64,000 bases of DNA from Bacteroidia bacterium. Lineage in GTDB: Bacteria > Bacteroidota > Bacteroidia > Palsa-965. The stretch spans positions 1 through 64,000 of the forward strand of contig JALONL010000013.1 in the NCBI GenBank assembly GCA_025454955.1, in the 5' to 3' direction. The notes below the pieces were generated by a model. It did no database searches. It was not told the DNA's origin and saw only the letters and a list, made by a program, of their open reading frames with translations. Shown piece after piece: positions 38,425-48,416 of this stretch. A program made the position numbers and the translations under genes. Positions within the stretch are counted from its first letter, which is position 1; every line of letters begins with the position of its first letter.

Positions 38425-40548
38425 TTATACTTTTTCAGCTTTGTTGCCTTTTGCCTTGGCAATTACTTCGTCTGAGATGTTGCGCGGTGCTTCGGCAAAG
38501 TGCGAGAACTCCATGGTAGAAGTGGCACGGCCGGAGGTGATGGTGCGCAGGGCGGTTACATAACCAAACATTTCAGACAGGGGCACTTTGGCTTTTACTA
38601 CCTGTGAGCCTGCTTTTGAGTCCATACCCTCGATCTGGCCGCGACGCTTGTTAAGGTCGCCTACCACGTCGCCCATGTTGGCTTCGGGGGTAATTACTTC
38701 CACTTTCATGATCGGCTCCAGAATAACCGGGCGGCATGAGGGCAGTGCCTCACGGTAAGCGGTTTTGGCGCAGATTTCGAAAGAGAGGGAGTCGGAGTCA
38801 ACGTTGTGGTAAGAACCGTCGATCAGACGTACTTTGAGGGTTTCGAGCGGATAACCGGCGAGAACGCCGTTGGTCATGGCCGAACGGAAACCTTTTTCCA
38901 CTGCCGGGATAAATTCGCGGGGAATGTTACCGCCGGTAATTTCGTTGATGAACTGGAGACCGCCGTTTTTGTCGGTAGCATCGAAGTCGGCGTCAACCGG
39001 ACTGATTACTACTTTAATGTCGGCAAATTTACCACGGCCACCGGTTTGCTTCTTATATACTTCGCGGTGCTCGGATTCGCCGTTGATGCGTTCTTTGTAG
39101 TTTACCTGGGGAGCGCCCTGGTTTACTTCTACTTTGAACTCGCGACGGAGACGATCCACGATAATTTCGAGGTGAAGCTCGCCCATACCGCTGATGATGG
39201 TCTGGCCGGTTTCTTCGTCGCTTTTTACGCGGAAGGTGGGATCCTCTTCAGAAAGTTTGTTGAGGGCTACACCGAGTTTGTCGAGGTCGGCCTGAGTTTT
39301 GGGCTCGATGGCGAGACCAATAACGGGCTCGGGGAACTGCATGGCTTCGAGCACGATCGGTGCGTTTTCGGCACAGAGGGTGTCGCCGGTGCGGATATCT
39401 TTAAATCCTACCGCAGCGCCAATATCTCCCGCCTCGATGAAGTCGATGGCGTTCTGTTTGTTGGCGTGCATCTGGAAGATACGCGAAATCCGTTCTTTGT
39501 TGCCGCTGCGGGTGTTCAGTACATAGGAACCGGCATCGAGGCGGCCAGAGTATGCACGGAAGAACGCGAGACGACCAACGAACGGATCGGTAGCGATTTT
39601 GAAAGCGAGGGCGGTGAAGGGTTCTTTTACATCGGGACGACGTACAAGTTCTTCGCCGGTATCGGGGTTGGTTCCGATGATGTTGTTTTTGTCGAGCGGC
39701 GAAGGCATGAGGGCCATCACGTAGTCGAGCATGGTTTGTACGCCTTTGTTTTTGAAGGCCGAACCACACAACATGGGAACGATTTTGTTATGTACACATG
39801 CCTGACGGAGAGCGGCAAGGATTTCGTCTTCTGAGATTGAGTTGGGATCGTCGAAGAACTTCTCCATGAGTTTATCGTCGAATTCGGCGATAGCTTCGAG
39901 GAGTTTTTCGCGCCATTCCATGGCTTCGTCCATCATGTCGGCCGGGATGGGCACTACATTGAAGGTCATGCCCTGATCTTTTTCGTTCCACTCGATACCG
40001 CGGAAGTTTACAAGATCAACCACACCTTTGAAGCTTTCTTCGGCACCGATGGGGAGCTGAAGGGGAATGGGATTGCCGCCGAGAACTTCTTTTACCTGCT
40101 TCACTACGTTGAGGAAGTCGGCACCGGCGCGGTCCATTTTGTTTACGAACCCGAGGCGGGTTACGTTATAGTTGTTGGCAAGGCGCCAGTTTGTTTCAGA
40201 CTGGGGCTCTACACCGTCAACGGCAGAGAACAGGAACACAAGGCCATCGAGTACGCGGAGTGAACGGTTTACCTCAACGGTAAAGTCAACGTGGCCGGGA
40301 GTATCGATGATGTTGATTTTGTATTTCTGGTTGCGGTAGTTCCACGAGCATGAAGTGGCGGCAGAGGTAATGGTGATACCGCGCTCCTGCTCCTGAACCA
40401 TCCAGTCCATGGTAGCAGCGCCGTCGTGTACTTCACCGATTTTGTGGTTCACACCGGTATAGTACAGAATACGCTCTGTAGTGGTGGTTTTGCCGGCGTC
40501 GATGTGGGCGGCAATACCGATATTACGGGTATAACGAAGATCGCTCAT
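38425..40548 (-). CDS. fusA: Elongation factor G
   Basis: 707 residues, five domains. GTPase motifs are [19 protein letters not shown] (G1), [10 protein letters not shown] (G2 threonine region), [12 protein letters not shown] (G3) and [10 protein letters not shown] (G4). Domain IV begins near residue 490 and domain V ends with a lysine-rich tail. It drives translocation on the ribosome. It is placed between rpsG and rpsJ, so the str and S10 clusters are fused. Confidence 0.98.
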   Translation of the reverse strand: MSDLRYTRNIGIAAHIDAGKTTTTERILYYTGVNHKIGEVHDGAATMDWMVQEQERGITITSAATSCSWNYRNQKYKINIIDTPGHVDFTVEVNRSLRVLDGLVFLFSAVDGVEPQSETNWRLANNYNVTRLGFVNKMDRAGADFLNVVKQVKEVLGGNPIPLQLPIGAEESFKGVVDLVNFRGIEWNEKDQGMTFNVVPIPADMMDEAMEWREKLLEAIAEFDDKLMEKFFDDPNSISEDEILAALRQACVHNKIVPMLCGSAFKNKGVQTMLDYVMALMPSPLDKNNIIGTNPDTGEELVRRPDVKEPFTALAFKIATDPFVGRLAFFRAYSGRLDAGSYVLNTRSGNKERISRIFQMHANKQNAIDFIEAGDIGAAVGFKDIRTGDTLCAENAPIVLEAMQFPEPVIGLAIEPKTQADLDKLGVALNKLSEEDPTFRVKSDEETGQTIISGMGELHLEIIVDRLRREFKVEVNQGAPQVNYKERINGESEHREVYKKQTGGRGKFADIKVVISPVDADFDATDKNGGLQFINEITGGNIPREFIPAVEKGFRSAMTNGVLAGYPLETLKVRLIDGSYHNVDSDSLSFEICAKTAYREALPSCRPVILEPIMKVEVITPEANMGDVVGDLNKRRGQIEGMDSKAGSQVVKAKVPLSEMFGYVTALRTITSGRATSTMEFSHFAEAPRNISDEVIAKAKGNKAEKV

Positions 40549-40568
40549 TGTGTTCCTTCAACTCAAGA

Positions 40569-41036
40569 TTACAGACGGAAATGCGAGTATGCTTTGTTGG
40601 CTTCGGCCATGCGGTGGGTGTCTTCTTTCTTTTTGAAAGCGGCACCTTCTTCTTTGGCGGCGGCAACGATTTCGGCAGCCAGACGGGCGGGCATTGATTT
40701 TTCGTTGCGGCTGCGCGAGTAGCTGATAAGCCATTTAATGCCGAGAGCGGTACGACGCTCGGGGCGAATTTCCTGAGGAATCTGGAAGGTGGCACCACCT
40801 ACACGGCGGCTGCGTACTTCCACATTGGGAGTAACGTTGGCAAGGGCTTTTTTCCAGGTTTCGAGGCCGTCCTGTTCGGTGCGCTTGGCAACGATTTCAA
40901 TCGCTTCGTAAAAGATGTTGTAGGCAGTTGATTTTTTGCCCTGATACATCATGTTGTTCACAAAACGCGTAACCAGGATATCGTTAAACTTGGGATCCGG
41001 GAGCAGAATGCGTTTTTTGGCTCTGGCTTTTCTCAT
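40569..41036 (-). CDS. rpsG: 30S ribosomal protein S7 (uS7)
   Basis: 155 residues. Starts [36 protein letters not shown]; the signature [24 protein letters not shown] is in the hairpin that touches E-site tRNA. It organises the 30S head. 28 bases follow rpsL and 20 precede fusA. Confidence 0.98.
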   Translation of the reverse strand: MRKARAKKRILLPDPKFNDILVTRFVNNMMYQGKKSTAYNIFYEAIEIVAKRTEQDGLETWKKALANVTPNVEVRSRRVGGATFQIPQEIRPERRTALGIKWLISYSRSRNEKSMPARLAAEIVAAAKEEGAAFKKKEDTHRMAEANKAYSHFRL

Positions 41037-41064
41037 GGTTGAGTAAAAATGAAGCGGTCAGCGA

Positions 41065-41472
41065 TTATTTTTTCTTAGCGCCGGTTTTGGCAGCAGCGCC
41101 GGCTTTGGCTTTCTTGGTGCCGTATTTAGAACGGCGCTGGTTGCGGCCTTCTACACCAGCAGTATCGAGTGCACCACGAACGATGTGGTAACGTACACCC
41201 GGCAGGTCTTTCACACGACCGCCACGAACCAGCACGATGGAGTGCTCCTGGAGGTTGTGTCCTTCACCCGGAATGTATGCAATAACCTCCACTTTGTTGG
41301 TCAAACGTACTTTGGCTACTTTACGCAGAGCCGAGTTCGGCTTTTTGGGCGTGGTGGTGTAAACACGGGTGCAGATTCCGCGTTTTTGCGGGCAGCTATC
41401 GAGAGCAGCCGATTTGCTCCGGTTGGGAGCAGAATGGCGGCCTTTGCGCACGAGCTGGAGAATTGTCGGCAT
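41065..41472 (-). CDS. rpsL: 30S ribosomal protein S12 (uS12)
   Basis: 135 residues, first gene of the ribosomal super-operon. The decoding-centre loops are [20 protein letters not shown] and [19 protein letters not shown], with the two lysines (equivalent to K43 and K88) that mutate in streptomycin resistance still lysine. A basic C-terminal tail of some 20 residues ends the protein. The leader before ATG is AT-rich and has no Shine-Dalgarno sequence. Confidence 0.98.
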   Translation of the reverse strand: MPTILQLVRKGRHSAPNRSKSAALDSCPQKRGICTRVYTTTPKKPNSALRKVAKVRLTNKVEVIAYIPGEGHNLQEHSIVLVRGGRVKDLPGVRYHIVRGALDTAGVEGRNQRRSKYGTKKAKAGAAAKTGAKKK

Positions 41473-41913
41473 GTGAAGTTACTTAATTAGTTGGTTTTCA
41501 ACAGTTTTTGCAAAAATGTGTTCCCCATAGTCCAGTTTTTGGGGACGGCAAAGGTACTAAATCTTTGATACAAACAACATGCAGTTAAAATATTTTTTCG
41601 CGAAACAATAGCTGATTCTCAGGTGTTTTCTAAACGTCATCCCCCTAACCGTTAATTTTATTAACAATGGCCCACCTCATTAAAGTACTTGTCGAAGCAA
41701 TTCTCATTCGGGTGTTCCCCGGTTTGAACCCGAAACCCGTTTACATTTTACGGCGCCGGAGATAGGTCGATTTATCTCACAGACTGACAATAGAATAAGG
41801 CTGAATATGTTGGGACTGAAATTGGTGCGGCATATCATTCTTACTGGTAGTGAATCCCGGGCAATGCCACGGGCTAATTATTCTGCTTTTCACCCAATCT
41901 GCCAATCAGAATC
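41473..41913. other. Divergent intergenic region between rpsL and the T9SS array
   Basis: The left third holds the rpsL promoter. A small palindrome gttaattttattaac sits near 41651. An inverted repeat ttcgggt...acccgaa spans about 41707-41733. No convincing TAnnTTTG box precedes the rightward gene at 41914; the nearest is TATGTTGG near 41807, one base off. I see no coding frame or RNA gene. Confidence 0.5.
41542..41577 (-). promoter_or_regulatory. Promoter of the rpsL-to-rplQ super-operon
   Basis: Read on the minus strand, a TACCTTTG -7 box lies at 41556-41549 with a GTTG -33 element 18 bases upstream (41578-41575). This fits the Bacteroidota sigma-factor consensus. Transcription would start near 41542, about 70 bases before the rpsL ATG. 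Confidence 0.65.
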
Positions 41914-43149
41914 ATGAAGAAAAGTTTCTTTTTACTGCTCCTTACAGGCCTTTTTGCATTACCCGTATTGGGCCAGAGCACTTTTACCGTGTATGGGCTT
42001 GCGCGAAACTTTTCCCCTGCCCAGCTATATCTGGCCACTGTGCAGCCGGCTAATGGAGGAGTTAACGAGATTTCTCCATCCTCTATTGCCCAGGGGTATG
42101 TACTGAACCCGCTTTCGGCAATTGATCCTGTGACCGACCGTTTTTACTTTTCGCCGGGTATGGGTACTTTGCTTGCGGTAGATCTGAATACGGGCCTGGC
42201 AGACACTATTACCCTGAACATTCCTTTTACCGCCTACTTCGACCTGATGCAGTACAACTGTGGCGATTCGACACTTTATGGCATTTACCGCACCAGTTCT
42301 CCTGCCGAATGCTATTTAGCCAAAGCCGATGTAAACACGGGGCAGGTAACCATCATTTCGCCAAATTCTATAGCCACGGGATTTTCGCTTACCGGCAAAT
42401 CAACCCTGGATCCGTTTAACAATATCTTCTACTTTTTCTCGGGCGCTGTTTCGCTTATCGGTCTCGACCTTACCACCGGGCTGCCGGTGGTACAAACCAA
42501 CGTCAGTTTCACGGGTCCGGGGCAGTATTTCGATCTGATGTCATATAACTGCGACGATGGCGTAATTTATGGCGTTTCGCGCAACAGTTCGCCGGGGGCG
42601 ATTTATCCGGCCAGTTTGGATGTGGCTACCGGTGTGGTGACCAATCTTTCCAGTACGTCAATGGGGCAAGGCATTTTGCTCAATGCCATGTCGGAAATCA
42701 ATCCGTTTGCGGGTCTTTTTCACTTCTCGAACGGAAGTTCGTTTGTAACTTACGACATAGTTACGGGCAATGTAGTGGCTTCGCCGGCACTTAGTTTTTC
42801 TCCTTCGCCGGGGAATATTTATTTCGATATGATTGCCCGCGATAACTGCAAATGCATTTTTTCAAATCCAAACCTGGATGTGGAGGAAACGCCTGCACAG
42901 CGCGGCTTAAAGGTTTTTCCGAGCCCTTTGACGCAGGGCGAAAACCTGTTTGTGGAATCGGAATCGGAGTGGCAGGCGCCACGCATTACTGTTTTAGATG
43001 CACTGGGAAAAGTGGTTGCGCTGAGTTCAGAACAACACTCAGCAACACGAATCAGTGTAAATACTTCGGGGTTGCAACAGGGCCTGTATTTCATTCTTGT
43101 GGAGGATGAATCGGGTGTAATTCGCCGCGCAATGTTTTCTGTTCTTTAA
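41914..43149 (+). CDS. T9SS-exported repeat protein, array copy 1 (411 aa)
   Basis: Signal peptide of about 20 residues (cleavage after VLGQ). The mature protein has three internal repeats of about 95 residues, each starting YG(L/I/V)xRN and carrying the phrase D-x-x-TG-x-V-T-x-(I/L)-S; this suggests a beta-propeller-like fold. The motif DNCKCIFSNPNLD then precedes a C-terminal type IX secretion sorting domain of about 80 residues (KVFPSPLTQGENL ... ALGKVV ... GLQQGLYFILV). So it is exported through the Sec and T9SS routes to the cell surface or medium. Binding target unknown. First gene of a five-copy tandem operon. Confidence 0.82.
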   Translation: MKKSFFLLLLTGLFALPVLGQSTFTVYGLARNFSPAQLYLATVQPANGGVNEISPSSIAQGYVLNPLSAIDPVTDRFYFSPGMGTLLAVDLNTGLADTITLNIPFTAYFDLMQYNCGDSTLYGIYRTSSPAECYLAKADVNTGQVTIISPNSIATGFSLTGKSTLDPFNNIFYFFSGAVSLIGLDLTTGLPVVQTNVSFTGPGQYFDLMSYNCDDGVIYGVSRNSSPGAIYPASLDVATGVVTNLSSTSMGQGILLNAMSEINPFAGLFHFSNGSSFVTYDIVTGNVVASPALSFSPSPGNIYFDMIARDNCKCIFSNPNLDVEETPAQRGLKVFPSPLTQGENLFVESESEWQAPRITVLDALGKVVALSSEQHSATRISVNTSGLQQGLYFILVEDESGVIRRAMFSVL

Positions 43150-43172
43150 ACCAATCTGTATTTCGTAAAACC

Positions 43173-44396
43173 ATGAAAAAATACCTTTACATTCTGCTGT
43201 TTACCGGTGTTTTATCGTTGTCGGGTTATGCACAAAGCCCATTTACGGTATATGGTCTGGCCCGGAACAGTACGCCCGCACAGCTTTATCTGGCTTCGAT
43301 GCAGCCCACCAATGGGTTGGTGAGCGAAATTTCGCCGGCTTCTATCGGACAATTTTTTGCGCTTAACGTGTTTTCGGCTATTGATCCCGTGAGCGATATG
43401 TTTTATTACGGGCCCGGATCGGGGGTTTTGTATGCTGTGGATATGAATACCGGCATTACCACAGATACCCTTAACCTGAGCATTCCTGCAGGCACCAATT
43501 TCGACATGATGCAGTACAACTGCGCCGATTCTTCGCTTTACGGCATTTACCGTACCGGTTCGCCGGGTGGCTTGTTTCTGGCCAAAACCGATTTGACTAC
43601 CGGGCAGGTTACTGTAATTTCTCCCAATTCTGTTGGCACGCAAAGTGTGTTGAATGCCCGAAGCACTATTGATCCGTTTAACAACGTGTACTATTTCTAC
43701 GACGGAACTTCGTTGAAAGGGCTTGATCTTGCTACAGGGTTAATTGTGTCGCAGGTACCTTTTTCGTTTAGCGGGCCGGGGCAGTTTTTTGATTTGATGA
43801 CTTATAACTGCGGCGACGGGAAAATTTACGGTATAACCCGTGTGTCGAGCAGTCCGGCTTTGTATCCTGCATGGATAGATCCGGCCACGGGCGTGGTAAC
43901 CAACCTGTCTTCTACTTCATTGGGGTCGTTTATTGTGCTCAATGCCATGTCGGAAATCAATCCGATTGCGGGTGTGTTTCATTTCTTCAATGGAAGTTCT
44001 TTTATATCCTACGATGTAAATACGGGCAATGTGCTGGCTTCGCCGCCGCTTACTTTTTCGCCTTCGCCGGGTAATATTTTTTTTGACATGATTGCCCGCG
44101 ACAATTGCAAGTGTTTTCTTTCCAACCCCAATGTGGGCATGGCCGAAACAGTAACTCCGCAGATAAAGATTTTCCCCAGTCCTGCTGCAGCGGGGCAGCC
44201 AATTCACGTCATGCTGCCTTCGGGGGGCGAAGAGCGGATATTGCGTATTTACGATGTGGCGGGTGCGCTGGTGGAGGAAAGAAATTTACAGGCCGGCGAA
44301 AACAACTTAGTCATTAATACCGAACGGCTTGCTGCCGGAAGTTATATAGTGTCTGTGAATGGGCTTAATCCGGTTAAATTACTCATTACCCAATAA
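43173..44396 (+). CDS. T9SS-exported repeat protein, array copy 2 (407 aa)
   Basis: Same architecture as copy 1: signal peptide (to GYAQ), three repeats, DNCKCFLSNPNVG, then a sorting domain. The sorting domain is of a different type (IFPSPAAAGQPIHVM ... YDVAGALVEERNLQAGENNLVI ... NPVKLLITQ), shared with copies 3 and 4 but not with copy 1. The gap to copy 1 is 23 bases. Most body repeats align with copies 1 and 3. Confidence 0.82.
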   Translation: MKKYLYILLFTGVLSLSGYAQSPFTVYGLARNSTPAQLYLASMQPTNGLVSEISPASIGQFFALNVFSAIDPVSDMFYYGPGSGVLYAVDMNTGITTDTLNLSIPAGTNFDMMQYNCADSSLYGIYRTGSPGGLFLAKTDLTTGQVTVISPNSVGTQSVLNARSTIDPFNNVYYFYDGTSLKGLDLATGLIVSQVPFSFSGPGQFFDLMTYNCGDGKIYGITRVSSSPALYPAWIDPATGVVTNLSSTSLGSFIVLNAMSEINPIAGVFHFFNGSSFISYDVNTGNVLASPPLTFSPSPGNIFFDMIARDNCKCFLSNPNVGMAETVTPQIKIFPSPAAAGQPIHVMLPSGGEERILRIYDVAGALVEERNLQAGENNLVINTERLAAGSYIVSVNGLNPVKLLITQ

Positions 44397-44476
44397 GCTC
44401 TTGAGTACATTTTCATCTGACTTAAATTACATCTTCCCGCTGAGGAAATCACCATAAATTAATTACACATATTACT

Positions 44477-45709
44477 ATGACCCGACTGATAAAATTATTC
44501 GCTACAGCCCTTCTTGCCATGCTTTTGCCCTGTGCGGTAAAGGCACAAAGCGCATTTACCGTATATGGTCTGGCCCGGAACAGCAATCCGGCGCAGGTGC
44601 ATCTTGCTACCATTCAGCCGGGAACTGGTGTGGTGAGTGAAATTTCCCCGGTACCACTTACACAGGGATATGCGCTTAATCCGCTCTCGGCCATTGATCC
44701 GGTAAACGACCGGTTTTACTTTGGGGTGGGCCCCGGGTTACTGTTGTCGGTAGATATAAATACCGGGCTTATTGCCGATACCGTTACACTGAATATTCCT
44801 TTTCCCACTTACTTTGATTTAATGCAGTACAACTGCCGCGACTCCAGCATGTACGGCCTATACCGCACCAATAATCCTACAGCCTGTTACCTGGCCAAAG
44901 CCGATATGAATACGGGACAGCTTACCGTGATTTCGCCCTCGCCGGTATCGCTGGGTTATTCACTCAATGCAAAATCTACACTGGATGCATTTAACAACAT
45001 CTATTATTATTTTGGAGCCGGCGGATTACTCGGGTTAGATCTTACTACCGGTTTGCCGGTGGTGCAGGTTCCATTTAGTTTTACCGGGCCGGTACAAATT
45101 GTGGATATGATGACATACAATTGCGGCGATGGCAATCTTTATTGTGTAACCCGTTCATCGTCGTCGCAAGGTGTTTATCCGGCCCGGATTAATACCTCCA
45201 CAGGATTGGTAACCAATCTTTCCACTACTCCCATAGCCAGTTTTATTTCTATAAATGCCATGTCGGAGATAAATCCGGCAGCAGGGTTGTTTCATTTTTC
45301 GAACGGGTCGCAATTCATTTCGTTTGATGTGAATACGGGCAATGTGGTATCCTCTCCCCCGCTCAGTTTTTCGCCTTCGCCGGGTAATATTTTTTTCGAT
45401 CTTATTGCCCGCGATAACTGCAAATGCTTTCTTTCAAACCCCAATGTGGGTATGGCCGAAACAGCAGCAGCCGTCGTAAAGATATTTCCCAATCCGGCAG
45501 CGGAGGGACAGCCGGTTCAGGTAGTCTTTCCTGCGGAGGGAAAAGAACGCGTAATGCGCATTTATGATATTGCCGGAAAAATGGTGGAGGAAAGAAATTT
45601 GCAGGCGGGTGAGAATAATTTGCTAATTTACACTGACCAATTACCGGCAGGAAGCTATGTACTGGCAGTGGAGGGGTTGAATCCTGTTAAGTTACTCCTC
45701 ACCCAATAA
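44477..45709 (+). CDS. T9SS-exported repeat protein, array copy 3 (410 aa)
   Basis: The signal peptide ends near AVKAQ. Body repeats resemble copies 1 and 2 (VYGLARNSNPAQVHLA; GQLTVISP), with the DNCKCFLSNPNVG motif and a sorting domain nearly identical to copy 2 (YDIAGKMVEERNLQAGENNLLI ... NPVKLLLTQ). An 80-base gap, the longest in the array, precedes it, but no clear promoter is visible. It may be where transcription can restart. Confidence 0.82.
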   Translation: MTRLIKLFATALLAMLLPCAVKAQSAFTVYGLARNSNPAQVHLATIQPGTGVVSEISPVPLTQGYALNPLSAIDPVNDRFYFGVGPGLLLSVDINTGLIADTVTLNIPFPTYFDLMQYNCRDSSMYGLYRTNNPTACYLAKADMNTGQLTVISPSPVSLGYSLNAKSTLDAFNNIYYYFGAGGLLGLDLTTGLPVVQVPFSFTGPVQIVDMMTYNCGDGNLYCVTRSSSSQGVYPARINTSTGLVTNLSTTPIASFISINAMSEINPAAGLFHFSNGSQFISFDVNTGNVVSSPPLSFSPSPGNIFFDLIARDNCKCFLSNPNVGMAETAAAVVKIFPNPAAEGQPVQVVFPAEGKERVMRIYDIAGKMVEERNLQAGENNLLIYTDQLPAGSYVLAVEGLNPVKLLLTQ

Positions 45710-45716
45710 TCCCCGA

Positions 45717-46922
45717 ATGAAAAATTTCTTCACCTTGCTCCTGTTGCTGTGTGCTTCGGTATCGTTGGCGCAAAGTCCCACCGTGCTGTATGGCCTAACC
45801 CAAAGTCCGGGCAATGGTTTTTACCTGGCCTCGCTTGATCCGGCCACGGGATTAGTGAGTGAAATTTCCACCGTTCCCATTGCCACCACGGTAGTAGCCT
45901 GCTATGCCACGCTCGACCCGGTGAATGATATTTTCTATTTCTTCGCTCCCGATTCGCTGGTGGGAGTGAATACCAACACAGGTGTGGTTACAAGCCGGGT
46001 TCCGGCAATACTGCCACAGGGTTTCTATTTTGAAATGCCGTTGTACAACTGCCGCGACAGTTCCATTTATGGCATTTACCGCGATGCCGTTTCGGCTACT
46101 TCCGTAATGCTGCTGGCAAAGATGAATCCGCTTACGGGTGTAATCACCGTTATTTCGCCCTCTACCCTTGATTCGGGCTTTGTGGCCAGCACCAAAGGTT
46201 CTATTGATCCGGATGCGGGCATCTATCATTTCGAAGGCATAAGCGGATTTAAAGGGGTGAGTTTGCAGACGGGGCAGATTGTATATAACACTGCGCCTAC
46301 GTTTACCGGGCCGGGGCAGTATTTCACGCTTTCGGCGTGGGATTGCGACGACAGTATAATGTTTGGCATGACACAAACTCCGGGCGCGCTTTATCCGGCC
46401 ACCATGAATATGCAAACAGGTGTAGTCACCAACCTTACCGCGCAGGGCGTTCCCACGAGCGGGTATTACATGTGTACGGCCGAAATAAATTCTTCGCCGG
46501 GCTTGTTTCATTACAGCGATGTGAACGGGTTTATGACAATAAACATCACCACGGGAAATGTAATTGGCAATGTGCCGCTCACCTTTTCGCCGCAGTATGG
46601 TTCATTGTATTTCGACTGGATAGCGCGCGATAACTGCAAGTGTTTTTTGTCGCCGATTGGTATTGAGGAAACTGCGAGTCAGCTGGTGGTGAGCATTTCA
46701 CCCAATCCGGCCCAAGCCGGTGGCCCGATTCAGCTGATTTTCCCGGTTCAGGATGAACCGGTTGAACTTCGGATTTTCGACTTAACCGGTAAGCTGGTTT
46801 TCACCGAAGCACTTGCTGCGGGCGCCACAAATCATGTAATTTCGGAAACCACACTTACTCCGGGTATGTATGTTGTTACTGTGGGCAATATGCTGCCGAC
46901 CCGTTTAGTACTCACCCAATAG
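45717..46922 (+). CDS. T9SS-exported repeat protein, array copy 4 (401 aa)
   Basis: The signal peptide ends at SLAQ. Its body belongs to a second subtype shared with copy 5: LYGLTQSPGNGFYLASLDPATG, CYATLDPVNDIFYF, and DNCKCFLSPIGIEE. But the end of the sorting domain (RLVLTQ) resembles copies 2 and 3, so body and tail are of different kinships. Seven bases separate it from copy 3, so the two are translationally close. Confidence 0.82.
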   Translation: MKNFFTLLLLLCASVSLAQSPTVLYGLTQSPGNGFYLASLDPATGLVSEISTVPIATTVVACYATLDPVNDIFYFFAPDSLVGVNTNTGVVTSRVPAILPQGFYFEMPLYNCRDSSIYGIYRDAVSATSVMLLAKMNPLTGVITVISPSTLDSGFVASTKGSIDPDAGIYHFEGISGFKGVSLQTGQIVYNTAPTFTGPGQYFTLSAWDCDDSIMFGMTQTPGALYPATMNMQTGVVTNLTAQGVPTSGYYMCTAEINSSPGLFHYSDVNGFMTINITTGNVIGNVPLTFSPQYGSLYFDWIARDNCKCFLSPIGIEETASQLVVSISPNPAQAGGPIQLIFPVQDEPVELRIFDLTGKLVFTEALAAGATNHVISETTLTPGMYVVTVGNMLPTRLVLTQ

Positions 46923-46930
46923 CCGTTCTC

Positions 46931-48142
46931 ATGAAAAAAATTGCTGCGGTGCTGTTTCTGATGCTTACGGTACAGCATCTCTGTGCGCAAAGTCCTACTC
47001 AGCTCTATGGACTTTCTTCGGGCGGTACTGTGGGCGGATTTTACCTGGCTACACTAAATCCGGCCACCGGTTTAGTGACTGAAATTTCTCCCCAGCCGAT
47101 AGCGCAGGCGGCTTATGCCTGTTATGCCACCATAGATCCGGTGAACAATATTTATTATTTTTCTATACCCGACAGCCTGGTGGGTGTTAGCATCAGCACG
47201 GGACTTGTGGTAAACAAAGTGGCCTACGCCCCCAATACCTATTTTGAAATGCCGCAATACAACTGCCGCGACTCACTTATTTATGGCTTATACAGTTCAT
47301 TAACAGATACGCTCAAACTGGCTACCATTGATCCGCAAACGGGCAATGTAAACGTTATATCACCGGTTTCAGTTGATATCGGCTTTGTTGCCAGTACACG
47401 CGGCTCGCTTGACCCGTCGGGAGGTATCTACTATTTTCATGGAGTTGGCAGTTACAAAGGGTTAAGCCTGTCCACCGGACAAATTGTGTACAGTTGCAAC
47501 CCTGTTTTCAGCGGCCCCGGACTGGGGTTTGAGCTTTCCTTATGGGATTGTGAAGACAGTGCGCTATTTGGTCTTACATCTGACCCTGTAAGCGGCGCAT
47601 TGATTCCCGCCGTGATGGACATGCAAACCGGCGCAGTAACCAGCATTACAACAACAGGCGTACCTACAACCGGCTATTACATGTGTACTGCAGAAATAAA
47701 CCCTCCTGTAGATTTATTTCACTATAGCGACGTGAATGGCTTCCGGACATTTAACATGACAACAGGAAATTTGCTGGCTTCGGTTCCGCTTACGTTTTCA
47801 CCAACAACAGGGACGCAGTATTTCGACTGGATAGCGCGCGATAACTGCAAGTGTTTTTTGTCGCCAATTGGTATTGAGGAAACGGTGAATCAGCTGGCGG
47901 TAAGTATTTCCCCTAATCCGGCTGTGTCAGGAGATTATCTTTCCATTACACTGAACAGGCCTGCAAGCGAAGGGCGTTTGGTGGTTTTTGATGCCCTGGG
48001 GAGAATGATTTCTTCTGAGCAGATAATTGGTTCGGAACAAACGATCCGGCTTTCAACTGCAGGCTTAGCTCCGGGCATGTATTCGCTTCAATTGTTTGAA
48101 GAGCAGGGTGTGATGGGCCGTTCTGTGTTTGTTGTGCATTAA
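46931..48142 (+). CDS. T9SS-exported repeat protein, array copy 5 (403 aa)
   Basis: Signal peptide ending near LCAQ, body of the copy 4 subtype (YGLSSGGTVGGFYLATLNPATG), the DNCKCFLSPIGIEE motif, and a sorting domain of the copy 1 type (ALGRMISSEQ ... GLAPGMYSLQLFEEQGVMGRSVFVVH). Last gene of the array, eight bases after copy 4, ending before the bidirectional terminator at 48361. Function unknown, surface location inferred from the sorting domain. Confidence 0.82.
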   Translation: MKKIAAVLFLMLTVQHLCAQSPTQLYGLSSGGTVGGFYLATLNPATGLVTEISPQPIAQAAYACYATIDPVNNIYYFSIPDSLVGVSISTGLVVNKVAYAPNTYFEMPQYNCRDSLIYGLYSSLTDTLKLATIDPQTGNVNVISPVSVDIGFVASTRGSLDPSGGIYYFHGVGSYKGLSLSTGQIVYSCNPVFSGPGLGFELSLWDCEDSALFGLTSDPVSGALIPAVMDMQTGAVTSITTTGVPTTGYYMCTAEINPPVDLFHYSDVNGFRTFNMTTGNLLASVPLTFSPTTGTQYFDWIARDNCKCFLSPIGIEETVNQLAVSISPNPAVSGDYLSITLNRPASEGRLVVFDALGRMISSEQIIGSEQTIRLSTAGLAPGMYSLQLFEEQGVMGRSVFVVH

Positions 48143-48360
48143 GCCTGGGGGGGGTAAAAGTTAATTTCGTCTCGTAACGTTTATGCGTATCTGAAACAAT
48201 TTCGTCAGAGATATTCTCTTGCAGGCAAATCATGAAACGATCAGAGGCAATTTTATTATTGCACGATAACACGATCAATACATTTCTTCACCAATTGGCC
48301 GGAAACTGCCGTCAATTACATCTCTTAATATTCAAACACCCTTCACTGAGTACACATCTA

Positions 48361-48405
48361 TAAACAAACCGCCCCGCTTTCTTTCGAAACGGGGCGGTTT
48401 GTTTA
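48361..48405. terminator. Bidirectional terminator between array and giant gene
   Basis: Bases 48361-48376 and 48390-48405 form a perfect 16-bp stem with a 13-base loop, flanked by AT-rich sequence on both sides. It lies between two converging genes (ending at 48142 and 48417) and can serve both. Confidence 0.85.
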
Positions 48406-48416
48406 GTATGATATTG

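Noticed and set aside
38409..38462. N-terminal extension of S10 in the open frame
   Set aside because: It overlaps the end of fusA; the conserved protein starts at the ATG at 38408.
38806..39834. 342-residue frame opposite fusA
   Set aside because: It is a long shadow of the strongly biased EF-G coding sequence on the other strand, with no motif of its own.
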